Shown here piece after piece: positions 28,886 to 36,681 of a DNA stretch of 64,000 nucleotides (the stretch's first letter is position 1; each line of letters begins with the position of its first letter). The position numbers were made by a program, and so were the translations under genes. Source of the DNA: Streptomyces sp. ML-6 (GTDB lineage: Bacteria; Actinomycetota; Actinomycetes; Streptomycetales; Streptomycetaceae); NCBI RefSeq assembly GCF_030116705.1, contig NZ_JAOTIK010000001.1:4616501-4680500 (forward strand). Reading direction: 5' to 3'. The notes beneath the pieces are model-generated. The model had not been told where the DNA came from, did no database searches, and worked only from the letters and a program-made list of their open reading frames with translations.

Positions 28886-29359
28886 ATGACGAAGTCACCT
28901 GCGACGACGAACGATTCCGCTGTCACGAACGACCGCACGGCCGTGCTCGGCGGCTTTTACCCGGTGCTCGCCACCCGTGACGTGGCCGCCTCCCGCGACT
29001 TCTACACCCGCCACTTCGGGTTCGAGGTGACCTTCGAGGCGGACTGGTACGTGAGCCTGCGCCGCCCCGACGCCCCGCAGTACGAGCTGGCCCTGCTGGA
29101 CCACACCCACCCGACCTACCCCGAGAGCCACCGGAGCGCGCTCCGGGGTGGCCTGCTGCTGAACTTCGAGGTGAACGACGTGGACGCCGAGCACCGGCGG
29201 CTCGTGACGGCGGCCGGCCTCCCCGAGGTGCTGTCGCTGCGCACGGAGGAGTTCGGCCAGCGCCACTTCATCGTCGCCGCTCCGGACGGCGTGCTGATCG
29301 ACGTCATCACGGTCGTCCCGCCCGGTGAGGAGTACGCGGCCCAGTACACCGGCGCCTGA
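28886..29359 (+). CDS. VOC family protein (glyoxalase-like)
   Basis: A 157-residue VOC protein with an N-terminal hydrophilic tail of about 20 residues. [25 protein letters not shown] is the first beta-alpha-beta module, and the second includes [16 protein letters not shown] and [18 protein letters not shown]. The usual first His is absent (Y in FYPVL), so metal binding may be lost; the protein could act by sequestration rather than catalysis. It is expressed divergently from a TetR gene through two operators, a common arrangement for inducible resistance to a small toxic ligand. Confidence 0.87.
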   Translation: MTKSPATTNDSAVTNDRTAVLGGFYPVLATRDVAASRDFYTRHFGFEVTFEADWYVSLRRPDAPQYELALLDHTHPTYPESHRSALRGGLLLNFEVNDVDAEHRRLVTAAGLPEVLSLRTEEFGQRHFIVAAPDGVLIDVITVVPPGEEYAAQYTGA

Positions 29360-29418
29360 TCCCACCTGACCCACCTGACCCGCAGCGGCGAGTACGTTCC
29401 CCCCGGGGCCGGGTCCGC

Positions 29419-29832
29419 TCAGGCGGGCGCGATCCCGGCGATCAACTCCTCCACCAGGGACCTGATTCCGTCCCGGATCGGACGGACGGCTTCGACGCCC
29501 AGGCCCGCCGGGTCGTCGAGCCGCCAGTCGAGGTAGCGCTTGCCGGGGAAGACCGGGCAGGCGTCCCCGCAGCCCATCGTGATGACGACGTCGGAGGACC
29601 GGACGGCGTCGACGGTCAGGACCTCGGGGACCTCGGCGGAGATGTCGATGCCGACCTCGGCCATCGCGGCGACGGCGGCCGGGTTGACCGAATCGGCCGG
29701 GGCGGAACCGGCCGAGCGGACCTCGATCCGGTCCCCGGCGAGGTGGGCGAGCCAGGCCGCGGCCATCTGGGAACGGCCGGCGTTGTGGACGCAGACGAAC
29801 AGGACGGACGGCTTGCCGGAGGACTCGGCCAT
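29419..29832 (-). CDS. arsC: Arsenate reductase, low-molecular-weight phosphatase type
   Basis: Reduces arsenate to arsenite for export. The 137-residue protein has the phosphatase loop C14-VHNAGRS (CX5R) and the further redox cysteines C88 and C92 in MGCGDACPVFPGK, which are the three-cysteine set used by LMW-PTP-type arsenate reductases coupled to thioredoxin or mycothiol. The acid Asp is likely within YLDWRLDDPAG. It is transcribed leftward, opposite arsR, across a 95-base region that should hold the ArsR-controlled promoter. Confidence 0.93.
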   Translation of the reverse strand: MAESSGKPSVLFVCVHNAGRSQMAAAWLAHLAGDRIEVRSAGSAPADSVNPAAVAAMAEVGIDISAEVPEVLTVDAVRSSDVVITMGCGDACPVFPGKRYLDWRLDDPAGLGVEAVRPIRDGIRSLVEELIAGIAPA

Positions 29833-29927
29833 GTTGATCGTTCTCTTTCGTCGCGTGGCGGAACCCGGCCGCCAATGACTTCAGCTCCCGCTGGTATCAG
29901 CGATTGGTGATGTGAAAGTATCAGTAC

Positions 29928-30236
29928 ATGCTGACTTCAGTCGATGCTGATGTGATCCGGGTGCTGGGCGATCCGCTCCGCCTGAAGATCGTGACCCTGC
30001 TGGCGCGCGAGACGCTCTGTACGACACACCTGGTCGAGGAGACCGGAGCCAGGCAGACCAACCTGTCCAACCACATGAAGGTGCTGCGCGAGGCCGGGAT
30101 CGTGGAGACCGAGCCGTGCGGCCGGTTCACCTACTACAGGCTCAAGCCCGAGGTCCTGGCCGGTCTGTCCGAGCAGTTCGCCGCTCTCGCCGCCTCGGCC
30201 CGTACCGCAGCCGAGAACAAGAGGGCCTGCCCGTGA
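29928..30236 (+). CDS. arsR: ArsR-family metalloid-responsive repressor (first copy)
   Basis: A 102-residue winged-helix repressor with the ArsR layout: VLGDPLRLKIVTLLARET at 12-29, recognition helix QTNLSNHMKVLREAGIV at about 43-59, and wing CGRFTYYRL at 64-72. The classic ELCVCDL metal box is not preserved: the matching segment reads TLCTTHLV with one Cys (C31). Two other cysteines, C64 and C101, could complete a three-coordinate As(III) site. It is divergent from arsC, and its stop overlaps the ACR3 start (GTGA), so it is in an operon with the pump. Confidence 0.9.
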   Translation: MLTSVDADVIRVLGDPLRLKIVTLLARETLCTTHLVEETGARQTNLSNHMKVLREAGIVETEPCGRFTYYRLKPEVLAGLSEQFAALAASARTAAENKRACP

Positions 30237-31339
30237 CCTCCACCGAACCCACCACCACCGCCACGGCGACCGGGGACGACTCGATCGTCAGGAAGCTCTC
30301 CACCCTCGACCGCTACCTCGCGGTGTGGATCCTGCTCGCCATGGCCGTCGGCCTGGGCCTGGGGCGGCTGATCCCGGGGATGAACGACGCGCTCGCGAAG
30401 ATCGAGATCGGCGGGATCTCTCTGCCGATCGCGCTCGGCCTGCTGGTCATGATGTACCCGGTCCTGGCCAAGGTTCGCTACGACAAGCTCGACACCGTCA
30501 CCGGCGACAAGAAGCTGATGATCTCCTCGCTGGTCATCAACTGGATCGTCGGCCCGGCCGTCATGTTCGCCCTCGCGTGGATCTTCCTGCCGGACCTGCC
30601 CGAGTACCGCACCGGCCTGATCGTCGTCGGGCTCGCCCGCTGCATCGCCATGGTCATCATCTGGAACGACCTCGCGTGCGGCGACCGCGAAGCAGCCGCC
30701 GTCCTCGTCGCCCTCAACAGCGTCTTCCAGGTGCTCGCGTTCGGCCTGCTGGGCTGGTTCTACCTCGACCTGCTGCCGAGATGGATGAACCTGGGCGACG
30801 GCCAGGGCCTGGACGTGTCCGTCTGGCACATCGCGCTGAACGTCGTCATCTTCCTCGGCATCCCCCTCCTGGCCGGCTTCCTCACCCGCCGCATCGGCGA
30901 GCAGAAGCTGGGCCGCGCCGACTACGAGGCGAAGTTCCTGCCGAGGATCGGCCCGTGGGCCCTGTACGGGCTGCTGTTCACGATCGTCGTCCTCTTCGCC
31001 CTCCAGGGAAAGACGATCACCTCCCAGCCGCTGGACGTCGCCCGGATCGCGCTGCCGCTGCTGGTGTACTTCGCGGTCATGTTCTTCGGCACCTTCCTGC
31101 TCGGCAAGGGCCTGGGGCTGGCCTACGACCGCACCGCGACCCTCGCCTTCACGGCGGCGGGCAACAACTTCGAGCTGGCCATCGCGGTCGCCATCGCCAC
31201 CTTCGGCGTCACCTCCGGCCAGGCGCTGTCCGGCGTCGTCGGACCGCTCATCGAAGTACCCGTCCTGATCGGTCTGGTCTACGTCGCGCTCGCCTGGCGA
31301 AGGAGGTTCGCCGCCGACGCGGTGACGACGGCCCCCTGA
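30233..31339 (+). CDS. acr3: ACR3 family arsenite efflux permease
   Basis: An ACR3-type arsenite exporter of the bile/arsenite/riboflavin transporter superfamily, 368 residues with about ten membrane helices. The family signature LARCIAMVIIWNDLACGDRE includes the essential Cys at about residue 137, and FTAAGNNFELAIAVAIATFG near residues 305-320 is the second conserved block. It starts with GTG overlapping the arsR stop and is therefore translationally coupled. The N-terminal 30 residues are polar and Thr-rich. It removes the arsenite produced by ArsC. Confidence 0.94.
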   Translation: MTSTEPTTTATATGDDSIVRKLSTLDRYLAVWILLAMAVGLGLGRLIPGMNDALAKIEIGGISLPIALGLLVMMYPVLAKVRYDKLDTVTGDKKLMISSLVINWIVGPAVMFALAWIFLPDLPEYRTGLIVVGLARCIAMVIIWNDLACGDREAAAVLVALNSVFQVLAFGLLGWFYLDLLPRWMNLGDGQGLDVSVWHIALNVVIFLGIPLLAGFLTRRIGEQKLGRADYEAKFLPRIGPWALYGLLFTIVVLFALQGKTITSQPLDVARIALPLLVYFAVMFFGTFLLGKGLGLAYDRTATLAFTAAGNNFELAIAVAIATFGVTSGQALSGVVGPLIEVPVLIGLVYVALAWRRRFAADAVTTAP

Positions 31340-31507
31340 CCCGGCACGCCGATGTGGGGGTGCTCGGTGGCGGCCGGGCCGGGCCCGCCGCCGGTCACCA
31401 CCTGCGTCGGCCACCCGGCCCGTGACGCCGCCCGCGCGACCGCCGGGCGGGGTTGAAAGCGCCAGGTGACGGCGGGGCTGGCCGTCAGGCGGTGGCGGGA
31501 CCGACCG

Positions 31508-32014
31508 TCAGGTGACGGCGGGGCTGCGGCGCTCGACGAGGACCACGTCGCGCCAGACGCCGTGGTGGCGTCCGATCCGCTCGCGGGTGCCGATGACCCG
31601 GAAGCCGACGCGCCGGTGGACGGCGAGGCTGGCGGCGTTCTCGGGGAAGATCCCCGACTGGATGGTCCAGATCCCGGCCCGTTCGGTGGAGTGGACCAGG
31701 GCCTTGAGCAGGGCGGAGGCGATGCCCCGGCCGCAGGCGGCGGGATGCACGTAGACGGAGTGCTCGACCACCCCTGCGTACGCGCACCGGTCCGAGACCC
31801 GGCTCGCGGCCACCCAGCCCAGCACCGCCCCCGCCTCGTCGAGGGCGGCGAAGCGGTGTTCGGGCAGCTTCACGGCGTCGAACTCCTCCCAGGTCGGCGG
31901 GCTGGTCTCGAAGGTGGCGTTGCCCTCGTCGATGCCCGCCCGGTAGATGGCCAGTACCTGATCGGCGTACTCCGCCGTCAGCGGCACGACCACCGTGCTC
32001 GATGCTCCGCTCAA
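31508..32014 (-). CDS. GNAT acetyltransferase, PAT/ArsN-like
   Basis: A 168-residue acetyltransferase of the phosphinothricin-acetyltransferase group. Acetyl-CoA-binding residues lie in VYVHPAACGRGIASALLKAL. The C-terminal pattern SGIFPENAASLAVHRRVGF followed by GVWRDVVLVER is typical of PAT and of ArsN1. Established knowledge: ArsN1 enzymes N-acetylate the antibiotic arsinothricin and are often encoded in ars clusters. Inference: the position between ACR3 and a second arsR makes an arsenical substrate more likely than phosphinothricin, though other amino-acid analogues remain possible. It is 25 bases downstream of arsR2 on the same strand. Confidence 0.75.
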   Translation of the reverse strand: MSGASSTVVVPLTAEYADQVLAIYRAGIDEGNATFETSPPTWEEFDAVKLPEHRFAALDEAGAVLGWVAASRVSDRCAYAGVVEHSVYVHPAACGRGIASALLKALVHSTERAGIWTIQSGIFPENAASLAVHRRVGFRVIGTRERIGRHHGVWRDVVLVERRSPAVT

Positions 32015-32042
32015 CGCTTCTCCTCCGGCCCGACGACCGTCG

Positions 32043-32417
32043 TCAGGCCGCAGCCGGCAGAGTCAGCAACTTGCCCATCGCGGCGAGCACCGAGGGCTCG
32101 ACGCGGTAGTACACCCAGGTACCGCGCCGCTCGGAGGTGAGCAGCCCGGCCTCCTTCAGCTTCTTCAGGTGGTGGGAGACGGTGGGCTGGGAGACACCGA
32201 CGTCGGAGATGTCGCACACGCATGCCTCGCCGCCCTCGTGCGAGGCCACGGCGGAGAACAGCCGCAGTCGGACCGGGTCACCCAGCGCCTTGAACATCCG
32301 CGCGGCCGTCTCCGCTTCTTCCGCGGTCATCGGGCGTTCGGTCAGCGGCGGGCAGCACGGCACCACGCTCCGGCCGTCGGCGGGTTCGAGCAGCGGCAGC
32401 ACCTTTGTATTCGACAT
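32043..32417 (-). CDS. arsR: ArsR-family metalloid-responsive repressor (second copy)
   Basis: A 124-residue repressor with the full set of known As(III) ligands: vicinal C21 and C22 in VVPCCPPL and C66/C68 in the ACVCDI metal box, followed by VSQPTVSHHLKKLKEAGLL and the wing RRGTWVYYRV. The CC plus metal-box arrangement recalls the Corynebacterium glutamicum ArsR1 type. I start it at ATG 32417, inside the palindromic operator; an in-frame ATG six codons upstream is less likely. It probably represses itself, the downstream acetyltransferase and, through a second site, arsO. Confidence 0.92.
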   Translation of the reverse strand: MSNTKVLPLLEPADGRSVVPCCPPLTERPMTAEEAETAARMFKALGDPVRLRLFSAVASHEGGEACVCDISDVGVSQPTVSHHLKKLKEAGLLTSERRGTWVYYRVEPSVLAAMGKLLTLPAAA

Positions 32418-32441
32418 GTGTCTATGTTGACACATGTCGAA
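32410..32441. promoter_or_regulatory. Perfect 13-6-13 ArsR operator at the arsR2 start
   Basis: Arms TTCGACATGTGTC (32410-32422) and GACACATGTCGAA (32429-32441) are exact inverted repeats around TATGTT. The start codon of arsR2 lies within the left arm, so repressor binding would directly block transcription or initiation. Confidence 0.88.
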
Positions 32442-32703
32442 CCAGCGCGGAGGGTTGGCTGTCGGTGCGCGAGAAGGGCGGCCGGGTGGCGGGCGTCGGG
32501 CGCCGGATGGCGTGGCCTGCGTTCCGGCCCGCGCCGCGCGGCGAGTTCGGCGAGGGGGTGCGTCGCGGGTCCGGCCCGACGGGTGCCGATCCGGGGGTGT
32601 CGGTGGCGAGGTCCTCGCGATGCCGAGGTTTCCGGGCGCCGGGAGCGTCGCCGATGGTGGCTGCGTCGATGTGCCTCACCGGCGAGCATCTATATCGATG
32701 AAT
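32442..32703. other. Intergenic region between the arsR2 and arsO operators
   Basis: About 260 bases of GC-rich DNA between two related operator regions. It can be read in several frames, but none resembles a known protein or has a convincing start with ribosome-binding site. No stable terminator is seen. It may be decayed coding DNA or a spacer. Confidence 0.4.
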
Positions 32704-32768
32704 GTCTATGTTGACGCTTGTCGATGTAGGTGCCATGCTGGGTCGCGCAATCCATCGACAAATGTCGA
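32704..32768. promoter_or_regulatory. Second ArsR-like operator region upstream of arsO
   Basis: The core GTCTATGTTGAC at 32704-32715 is identical to the 12-base core at 32420-32431 in the arsR2 operator, and the flanks ATCGATGAAT and GCTTGTCGAT are imperfect inverted repeats. At 32755-32768 an extra dyad, TCGACA-AA-TGTCGA, reuses the outer half-site sequence. The arsO start is 19 bases on. Confidence 0.8.
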
Positions 32769-32786
32769 AACAAGCAAGGAGTCGCC

Positions 32787-34148
32787 GTGAACGCGCCCAT
32801 TGCCACCGAGCTGCCCGTCGTCGTGATCGGGGCCGGACCCGTCGGCCTGGCCGCCGCCGCCCACCTGCTCGACCAGGGCATCGAGCCCCTGGTCCTGGAG
32901 GCCGGGTCCACCGCCGGCGCCGCGGTGCGCGAGTGGGCACACGTACGCCTGTTCTCCACCTGGGGCGAGGTCGTCGACCCCGCAGCCGAGAAGCTCCTCG
33001 CCCCCACCGGCTGGACACGCCCCGACCCGGCCGCCTACCCCTCCGGCGGCGACTGGGCCGACCTCTACCTCCAGCCGCTCGCCGACGCCCTCGGCGACCG
33101 CGTCCGCACCGGCGCGACGGTCACCGGCGTGTCCCGGACCGGCCGCGACCGGATCGTCGATGCCGACCGCGAGGCCCAGCCGTTCGTCGTGCACGTCACC
33201 CACGCCGACGGCCGTGAGGAGCGGCTGTTCGCCCGCGCCGTCATCGACGCCTCCGGCACCTGGACCACCCCCGGCCCGGCCGGCGGCAGCGGCCTCCCGG
33301 CCCTCGGTGAGCGCGCGGCCACCGCCCGGATCGCCTATCGCGTCCCGGACCTGAAGGACCCGGCCGTGCGCGCCCGGTACGCGGGCGGGCGCACCGCCGT
33401 CATCGGCTCCGGCGCCTCCGCCTTCACCGCCCTCGCCCTTCTCGCCGACCTCGCCGAGTCCGACGACGGTGCGGGAACGAAGGGCGTGTGGATCCTGCGC
33501 CGGGGCATCTCCGGCTCCACCTTCGGCGGCGGCGAAGCCGACCAGCTGCCCGCCCGCGGCGCCCTGGGCCTGGCGGCGAAGGCCGCCGTGGACGAGGGAC
33601 ACGCCGATGCGGTCACCGGCTTCCGTACCGAAGCGATCGAGCGCGACGCCAACGGCCGCCTCGTCCTGGTCGGCGAGGACGGGCGCCGCCTGGACCCGGT
33701 CGACGAGGTGATCGTGCTGACCGGCTTCCGCCCCGACCTGTCCTTCCTCGGTGAGCTGCGCCTGGGCCTCGACGAACGCCTCCAGGCCCCCGTCGAGCTC
33801 GCTCCGCTGATCGACCCCAACCAGCACTCCTGCGGCACCGTCTACCCGCACGGCCACCGTGAACTCTCCCATCCCGAGCCCGGGGTGTACCTGGTCGGGA
33901 TGAAGTCCTACGGCCGCGCCCCCACCTTCCTCGCCATGACCGGCTACGAACAGGTCCGCTCCGTCGCCGCCGCCATCGCCGGCGACATCGAGTCCGCCGA
34001 CCGCGTGGAACTCACCCTTCCCGAGACCGGAGTCTGCGGCGGTGCCGGCCTCTTCGACGCTCCCGGCCCTCAGCAGGCCGACAGCGGCTGCTGCGCGCCC
34101 GAGGCCGCGCCCGGGACCGCGCCCGAGACCGGAGGCTGCTGCCGGTAA
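32787..34148 (+). CDS. arsO: ArsO-like flavin-dependent monooxygenase
   Basis: A 453-residue two-dinucleotide-binding flavoprotein. The FAD motif GAGPVGLAAAAHLL is at about 13-26, and the NADPH motif VIGSGASAFTALALL at about 206-220. The C-terminal GMKSYGRAPTFLAMTGYEQV block is typical of ars-linked flavoproteins. Established knowledge: Streptomyces ars clusters such as that on plasmid pHZ227 include arsO, a putative flavin-binding monooxygenase. The last 45 residues form a Cys-rich tail (VCGG, GCCAP, GGCCR; five Cys) that could bind As(III). GTG 32787 has AAGGAG 5 bases upstream. It is probably controlled by ArsR2. Confidence 0.85.
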   Translation: MNAPIATELPVVVIGAGPVGLAAAAHLLDQGIEPLVLEAGSTAGAAVREWAHVRLFSTWGEVVDPAAEKLLAPTGWTRPDPAAYPSGGDWADLYLQPLADALGDRVRTGATVTGVSRTGRDRIVDADREAQPFVVHVTHADGREERLFARAVIDASGTWTTPGPAGGSGLPALGERAATARIAYRVPDLKDPAVRARYAGGRTAVIGSGASAFTALALLADLAESDDGAGTKGVWILRRGISGSTFGGGEADQLPARGALGLAAKAAVDEGHADAVTGFRTEAIERDANGRLVLVGEDGRRLDPVDEVIVLTGFRPDLSFLGELRLGLDERLQAPVELAPLIDPNQHSCGTVYPHGHRELSHPEPGVYLVGMKSYGRAPTFLAMTGYEQVRSVAAAIAGDIESADRVELTLPETGVCGGAGLFDAPGPQQADSGCCAPEAAPGTAPETGGCCR

Positions 34149-34271
34149 CCGGACCAGGAACCCGTACGTCCGGCCTCCCGCTGCAGATGACCGGCCGTAC
34201 GGGTTCCGCGCCCGCGGCCGGAAGCCCTGCCGCATTCCCGGCTTCGGCCCAAGAGGAGAGGATCGAACGCC

Positions 34272-34336
34272 TGTTAGAATGCAACTGACAGATGGGCCTT
34301 CTCGGCGCGGATTCCGATCCGCCGGGGAGGCTTTTT
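34272..34336 (+). terminator. Extended -10 promoter followed by an intrinsic terminator (possible sRNA or leader)
   Basis: TGTTAGAAT at 34272-34280 is an extended -10 element. The stem 34296-34331 pairs about 15 bases in two helices (outer GCCTTCTCGG/CCGGGGAGGC, inner CGGAT/ATCCG with a TCCG tetraloop) and is followed by TTTTT at 34332-34336, rare for this genome. The whole 314-base gap between arsO and the aldo/keto reductase contains no other recognisable gene. Confidence 0.65.
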
Positions 34337-34462
34337 GCATGTCCGGGGCCCTGCCCCGGCACCGGTGAGGGGACCTGTCGTAAGGCACCCCCGAGCGGCC
34401 CGAACCCACCGCGCCCACCCACCGGTTCCTCGTTTCCCGACCCGCAAGAGAAGAGCCATGCC

Positions 34463-35383
34463 ATGAGCACAAGGACGAACGCCCCGGCCGCATCCGGTAC
34501 TTGGCGACTCGGTGACCTGACCGTCAACCGCGTCGGATTCGGCGCGATGCGCCTGACCGGTACCGAGCCCTTCGACGGCGGGGTGCCGCGTGACCGCGAG
34601 CAGTCGATCGGCGTGCTCCGGCGGGCGGTCGAACTCGGCGTGAACCACCTCGACACCGCCGCGTTCTACTTCTCCGCGACGCGCTCCGCCAACGAACTGA
34701 TCAACCGGGCACTGGCGCCGTACCCGGACGACCTGGTCATCACCACCAAGGTCTGGCCGGCCCGCGACCCCTCGGGCGCGTGGTGGTGGGCCGACCCGGA
34801 GCAGCTGCGCGGCCAGGTCGAGGAGAACATCCGCCAGCTCGGCCGCGACCACCTGGACGTGGTGAACCTGCGCGTCCCGCCGAGCAGGCGGAACGGATCG
34901 ATCGGCGAACACTTCGGGGCCCTGGCCGAGTTGCGCGACGCCGGACTGATCCGCCACCTCGGCGTCTCCAACGTCACCTCCGCGCAACTGACCGAGGCCC
35001 GGGCCATCGCCCCGGTCGTCTGCGTGCAGAACCCGTACGGGATCGGCGCGCCGAGCGAGGACCGGGCGCTCCTGCGGCACTGCGGCGAACTCGACATCGC
35101 CTTCGTCCCGTTCTTCGCGATCGCCGGTTCCGGCCGCGAGACGGGCCCGGCCCCCGACGCCGATGAGGAGGTGCGCACCATCGCCCGCGCTCACGGCGCG
35201 ACCCCCGCACAGATCCGGCTGGCCTGGACCCTGCACCAGGGCCCGCACGTCCTGGCGATCCCGGGCACCGGCGATCCGGACCACCTCGCCCAGAACGTGG
35301 CGGCCGGCGCGCTGCGGCTCTCGGTGGACGAGATGGCCCGCCTCGACCGAGCGGCCGACTCCGCGAGCCCCGCAGAGGGGTGA
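34463..35383 (+). CDS. Aldo/keto reductase family oxidoreductase
   Basis: A 306-residue TIM-barrel NAD(P)H-dependent reductase. The catalytic Asp, Tyr and Lys are visible as D64 and Y69 in HLDTAAFY and K96 in VITTKVW. The usual barrel His appears to be replaced: the position in LDVVNLRVP carries Arg (about R137), a variation common among actinobacterial members. The C-terminal IRLAWTLHQGPHVLAIPGTG with DPDHLAQN is the cofactor-binding part. ATG 34463 is preceded by AAGAG. It is a single gene, with the promoter-terminator element about 120 bases upstream. Confidence 0.9.
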   Translation: MSTRTNAPAASGTWRLGDLTVNRVGFGAMRLTGTEPFDGGVPRDREQSIGVLRRAVELGVNHLDTAAFYFSATRSANELINRALAPYPDDLVITTKVWPARDPSGAWWWADPEQLRGQVEENIRQLGRDHLDVVNLRVPPSRRNGSIGEHFGALAELRDAGLIRHLGVSNVTSAQLTEARAIAPVVCVQNPYGIGAPSEDRALLRHCGELDIAFVPFFAIAGSGRETGPAPDADEEVRTIARAHGATPAQIRLAWTLHQGPHVLAIPGTGDPDHLAQNVAAGALRLSVDEMARLDRAADSASPAEG

Positions 35384-35469
35384 TCGGGCTGCCGGTCGAC
35401 CGGCCCGTCGCGGCTTCCGCCCCGTAACCCGGTTGCGGCGGGCCCGGTCACCCGGGCGAAGATGCCCGC

Positions 35470-35877
35470 ATGAGCCGGGAGACGGATGAGGTGGGCGAAG
35501 CGATCGCGGGCGAGCTGCGCCTCATGGACCCCCACGTACGCATGTCACGCGCGCTCGCCCGACGGCTTCTGGACCCGGACTTCGTGGAGGTCGGCGCTTC
35601 GGGACGGCGGTGGACGTACGACGAGATGCTCGCCGCGCTGCCCGAGATGGACGGTGCGACGGAAAGCGGTCCGCGCTACGAACCCTCGGATTTCACCGGT
35701 GTCCTGCTGGCACCCGGACTGGTGCACCTCACCTACGAGACCACGCTGGACGGGAACCGGGCGCGGCGCAGTTCGCTCTGGCGCAAGCGGGGTCCGGCCG
35801 CGACGTGGCAGATGTACTACCACCAGGCCACACCCGTCCCGCCCGCCGCCGCATCATCGACCGACGAGACCACCTGA
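35470..35877 (+). CDS. NTF2-like (DUF4440) family protein
   Basis: A 135-residue single-domain protein resembling SnoaL/DUF4440 members of the NTF2-like fold (ELRLMDPHVRMSRALARRLLDPDFVEVGASGRRWTYDEML, read as two blocks). The segment VHLTYETTLDGNRARRSSLWRK matches the final strands. Such proteins are often unassigned enzymes or binding proteins. It lies 12 bases upstream of the next gene and probably forms an operon with it. Confidence 0.82.
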   Translation: MSRETDEVGEAIAGELRLMDPHVRMSRALARRLLDPDFVEVGASGRRWTYDEMLAALPEMDGATESGPRYEPSDFTGVLLAPGLVHLTYETTLDGNRARRSSLWRKRGPAATWQMYYHQATPVPPAAASSTDETT

Positions 35878-35889
35878 GGTACGGCAGCC

Positions 35890-36441
35890 ATGCGACTTGT
35901 TGAGATGGAGATCGCCCGGCACGACTGGGACGGCATGCTGTGCGGATGCGGCGGCTCGGCGGAACACCTGGCCCGGGACCTGCTGCGGCTCGCCGGCGGG
36001 GAACCCGGGCGGGGACTGGACCACTTCCATCTCGAAGCGCACGTCTGGTCCGCAGCGGTCCTCTGGGAACCGGCCCCCGCGGTGGCATCCGTCGCCCTGG
36101 CCGCCCTCGCGGACGATGCCGCACCAACGGTTCGGGAACGGTTCCTCGACCTGCTGCAGCGTCTGGTGGCGGGCGAGGGCACGGACGGGGAGTCCGCCCG
36201 GCAGGGCTTCGATCTCCCGGAACGGTGCCGGGGCCTCGCCCGGCAGGGCCTCTGGCTGCTCTACGGAGAGGTGATGGCGAACCGGTCCCTCGGCACCGCC
36301 GGCGCCGCGTTCGAGATCCTCACGGTGGTGGAGCCGGACAGGGCACGCCTGCAACGCGTCCGGGAGGTTGCAGCCGACTGGCTGCCCGTGTGCTGCCGGA
36401 CCGGCCTGTGCGACGAGGACCTGTCCGCCCTCGACCGCTGA
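35890..36441 (+). CDS. Hypothetical protein (183 residues, helical)
   Basis: An unrecognised soluble protein predicted to be almost all alpha-helical, with repeated Leu/Ala-rich helices (VASVALAALADDAAPTVRER, FLDLLQRLVAG) that suggest a HEAT-like solenoid. Cysteines cluster near each end: CGCGG at about residues 17-21 and VCCRTGLC near 167-174, so metal or redox chemistry is possible. ATG 35890 lies 12 bases after the DUF4440 gene. No function is proposed. Confidence 0.7.
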   Translation: MRLVEMEIARHDWDGMLCGCGGSAEHLARDLLRLAGGEPGRGLDHFHLEAHVWSAAVLWEPAPAVASVALAALADDAAPTVRERFLDLLQRLVAGEGTDGESARQGFDLPERCRGLARQGLWLLYGEVMANRSLGTAGAAFEILTVVEPDRARLQRVREVAADWLPVCCRTGLCDEDLSALDR

Positions 36442-36480
36442 CGTCGTTCGAGCCGTGGGTGAGCTGCCCGCCGTTTGCCG

Positions 36481-36681
36481 TCAGGTGGTGCCGAACTCTC
36501 CAGCCTTGACGCCTGCGACGAAGGAGGTGGGGGAGGTGTTCAGGGTGGGGCCGTGCGGGTTCTTGGAGTCGCGCATGGGGATGATGCCGCGCGAGGTGAC
36601 GAGGTTGGCGGCGACCTCCACGCACTGGCCACCGTTCTCGCTGAATGAGGACTTGAACCAGTGGGGGGATCCGGTCGTCAC
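36481..36681 (-). CDS. DUF397 domain protein (copy A)
   Basis: A 66-residue DUF397 protein: HWFKSSFSENGGQCVEVAAN and the IPMRDSKNPHGPTL-to-FVAGVKAGEF blocks are the family's fingerprint. DUF397 proteins are small partners of Scr1/WhiJ-type XRE regulators in Streptomyces. The GTG at 36681 begins the conserved part; an in-frame extension upstream is not typical. It is paralogous to the copy 180 bases away and likely co-regulated. Confidence 0.88.
   Translation of the reverse strand: MTTGSPHWFKSSFSENGGQCVEVAANLVTSRGIIPMRDSKNPHGPTLNTSPTSFVAGVKAGEFGTT

Noticed and set aside
31463..31526. 18-base direct repeat (31463-31480 and 31509-31526) as an attachment or target site
   Set aside because: It only copies the 3' end of the acetyltransferase gene; no integrase, tRNA or element borders are present.
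32442..32703. Possible small gene between arsR2 and arsO
   Set aside because: No frame combines a good start, ribosome-binding site and recognisable product; operators occupy both ends.
34240..34300. tRNA-like sequence on the minus strand (GTTCGATCC)
   Set aside because: The presumed T-arm halves do not pair and no cloverleaf or CCA end could be drawn.
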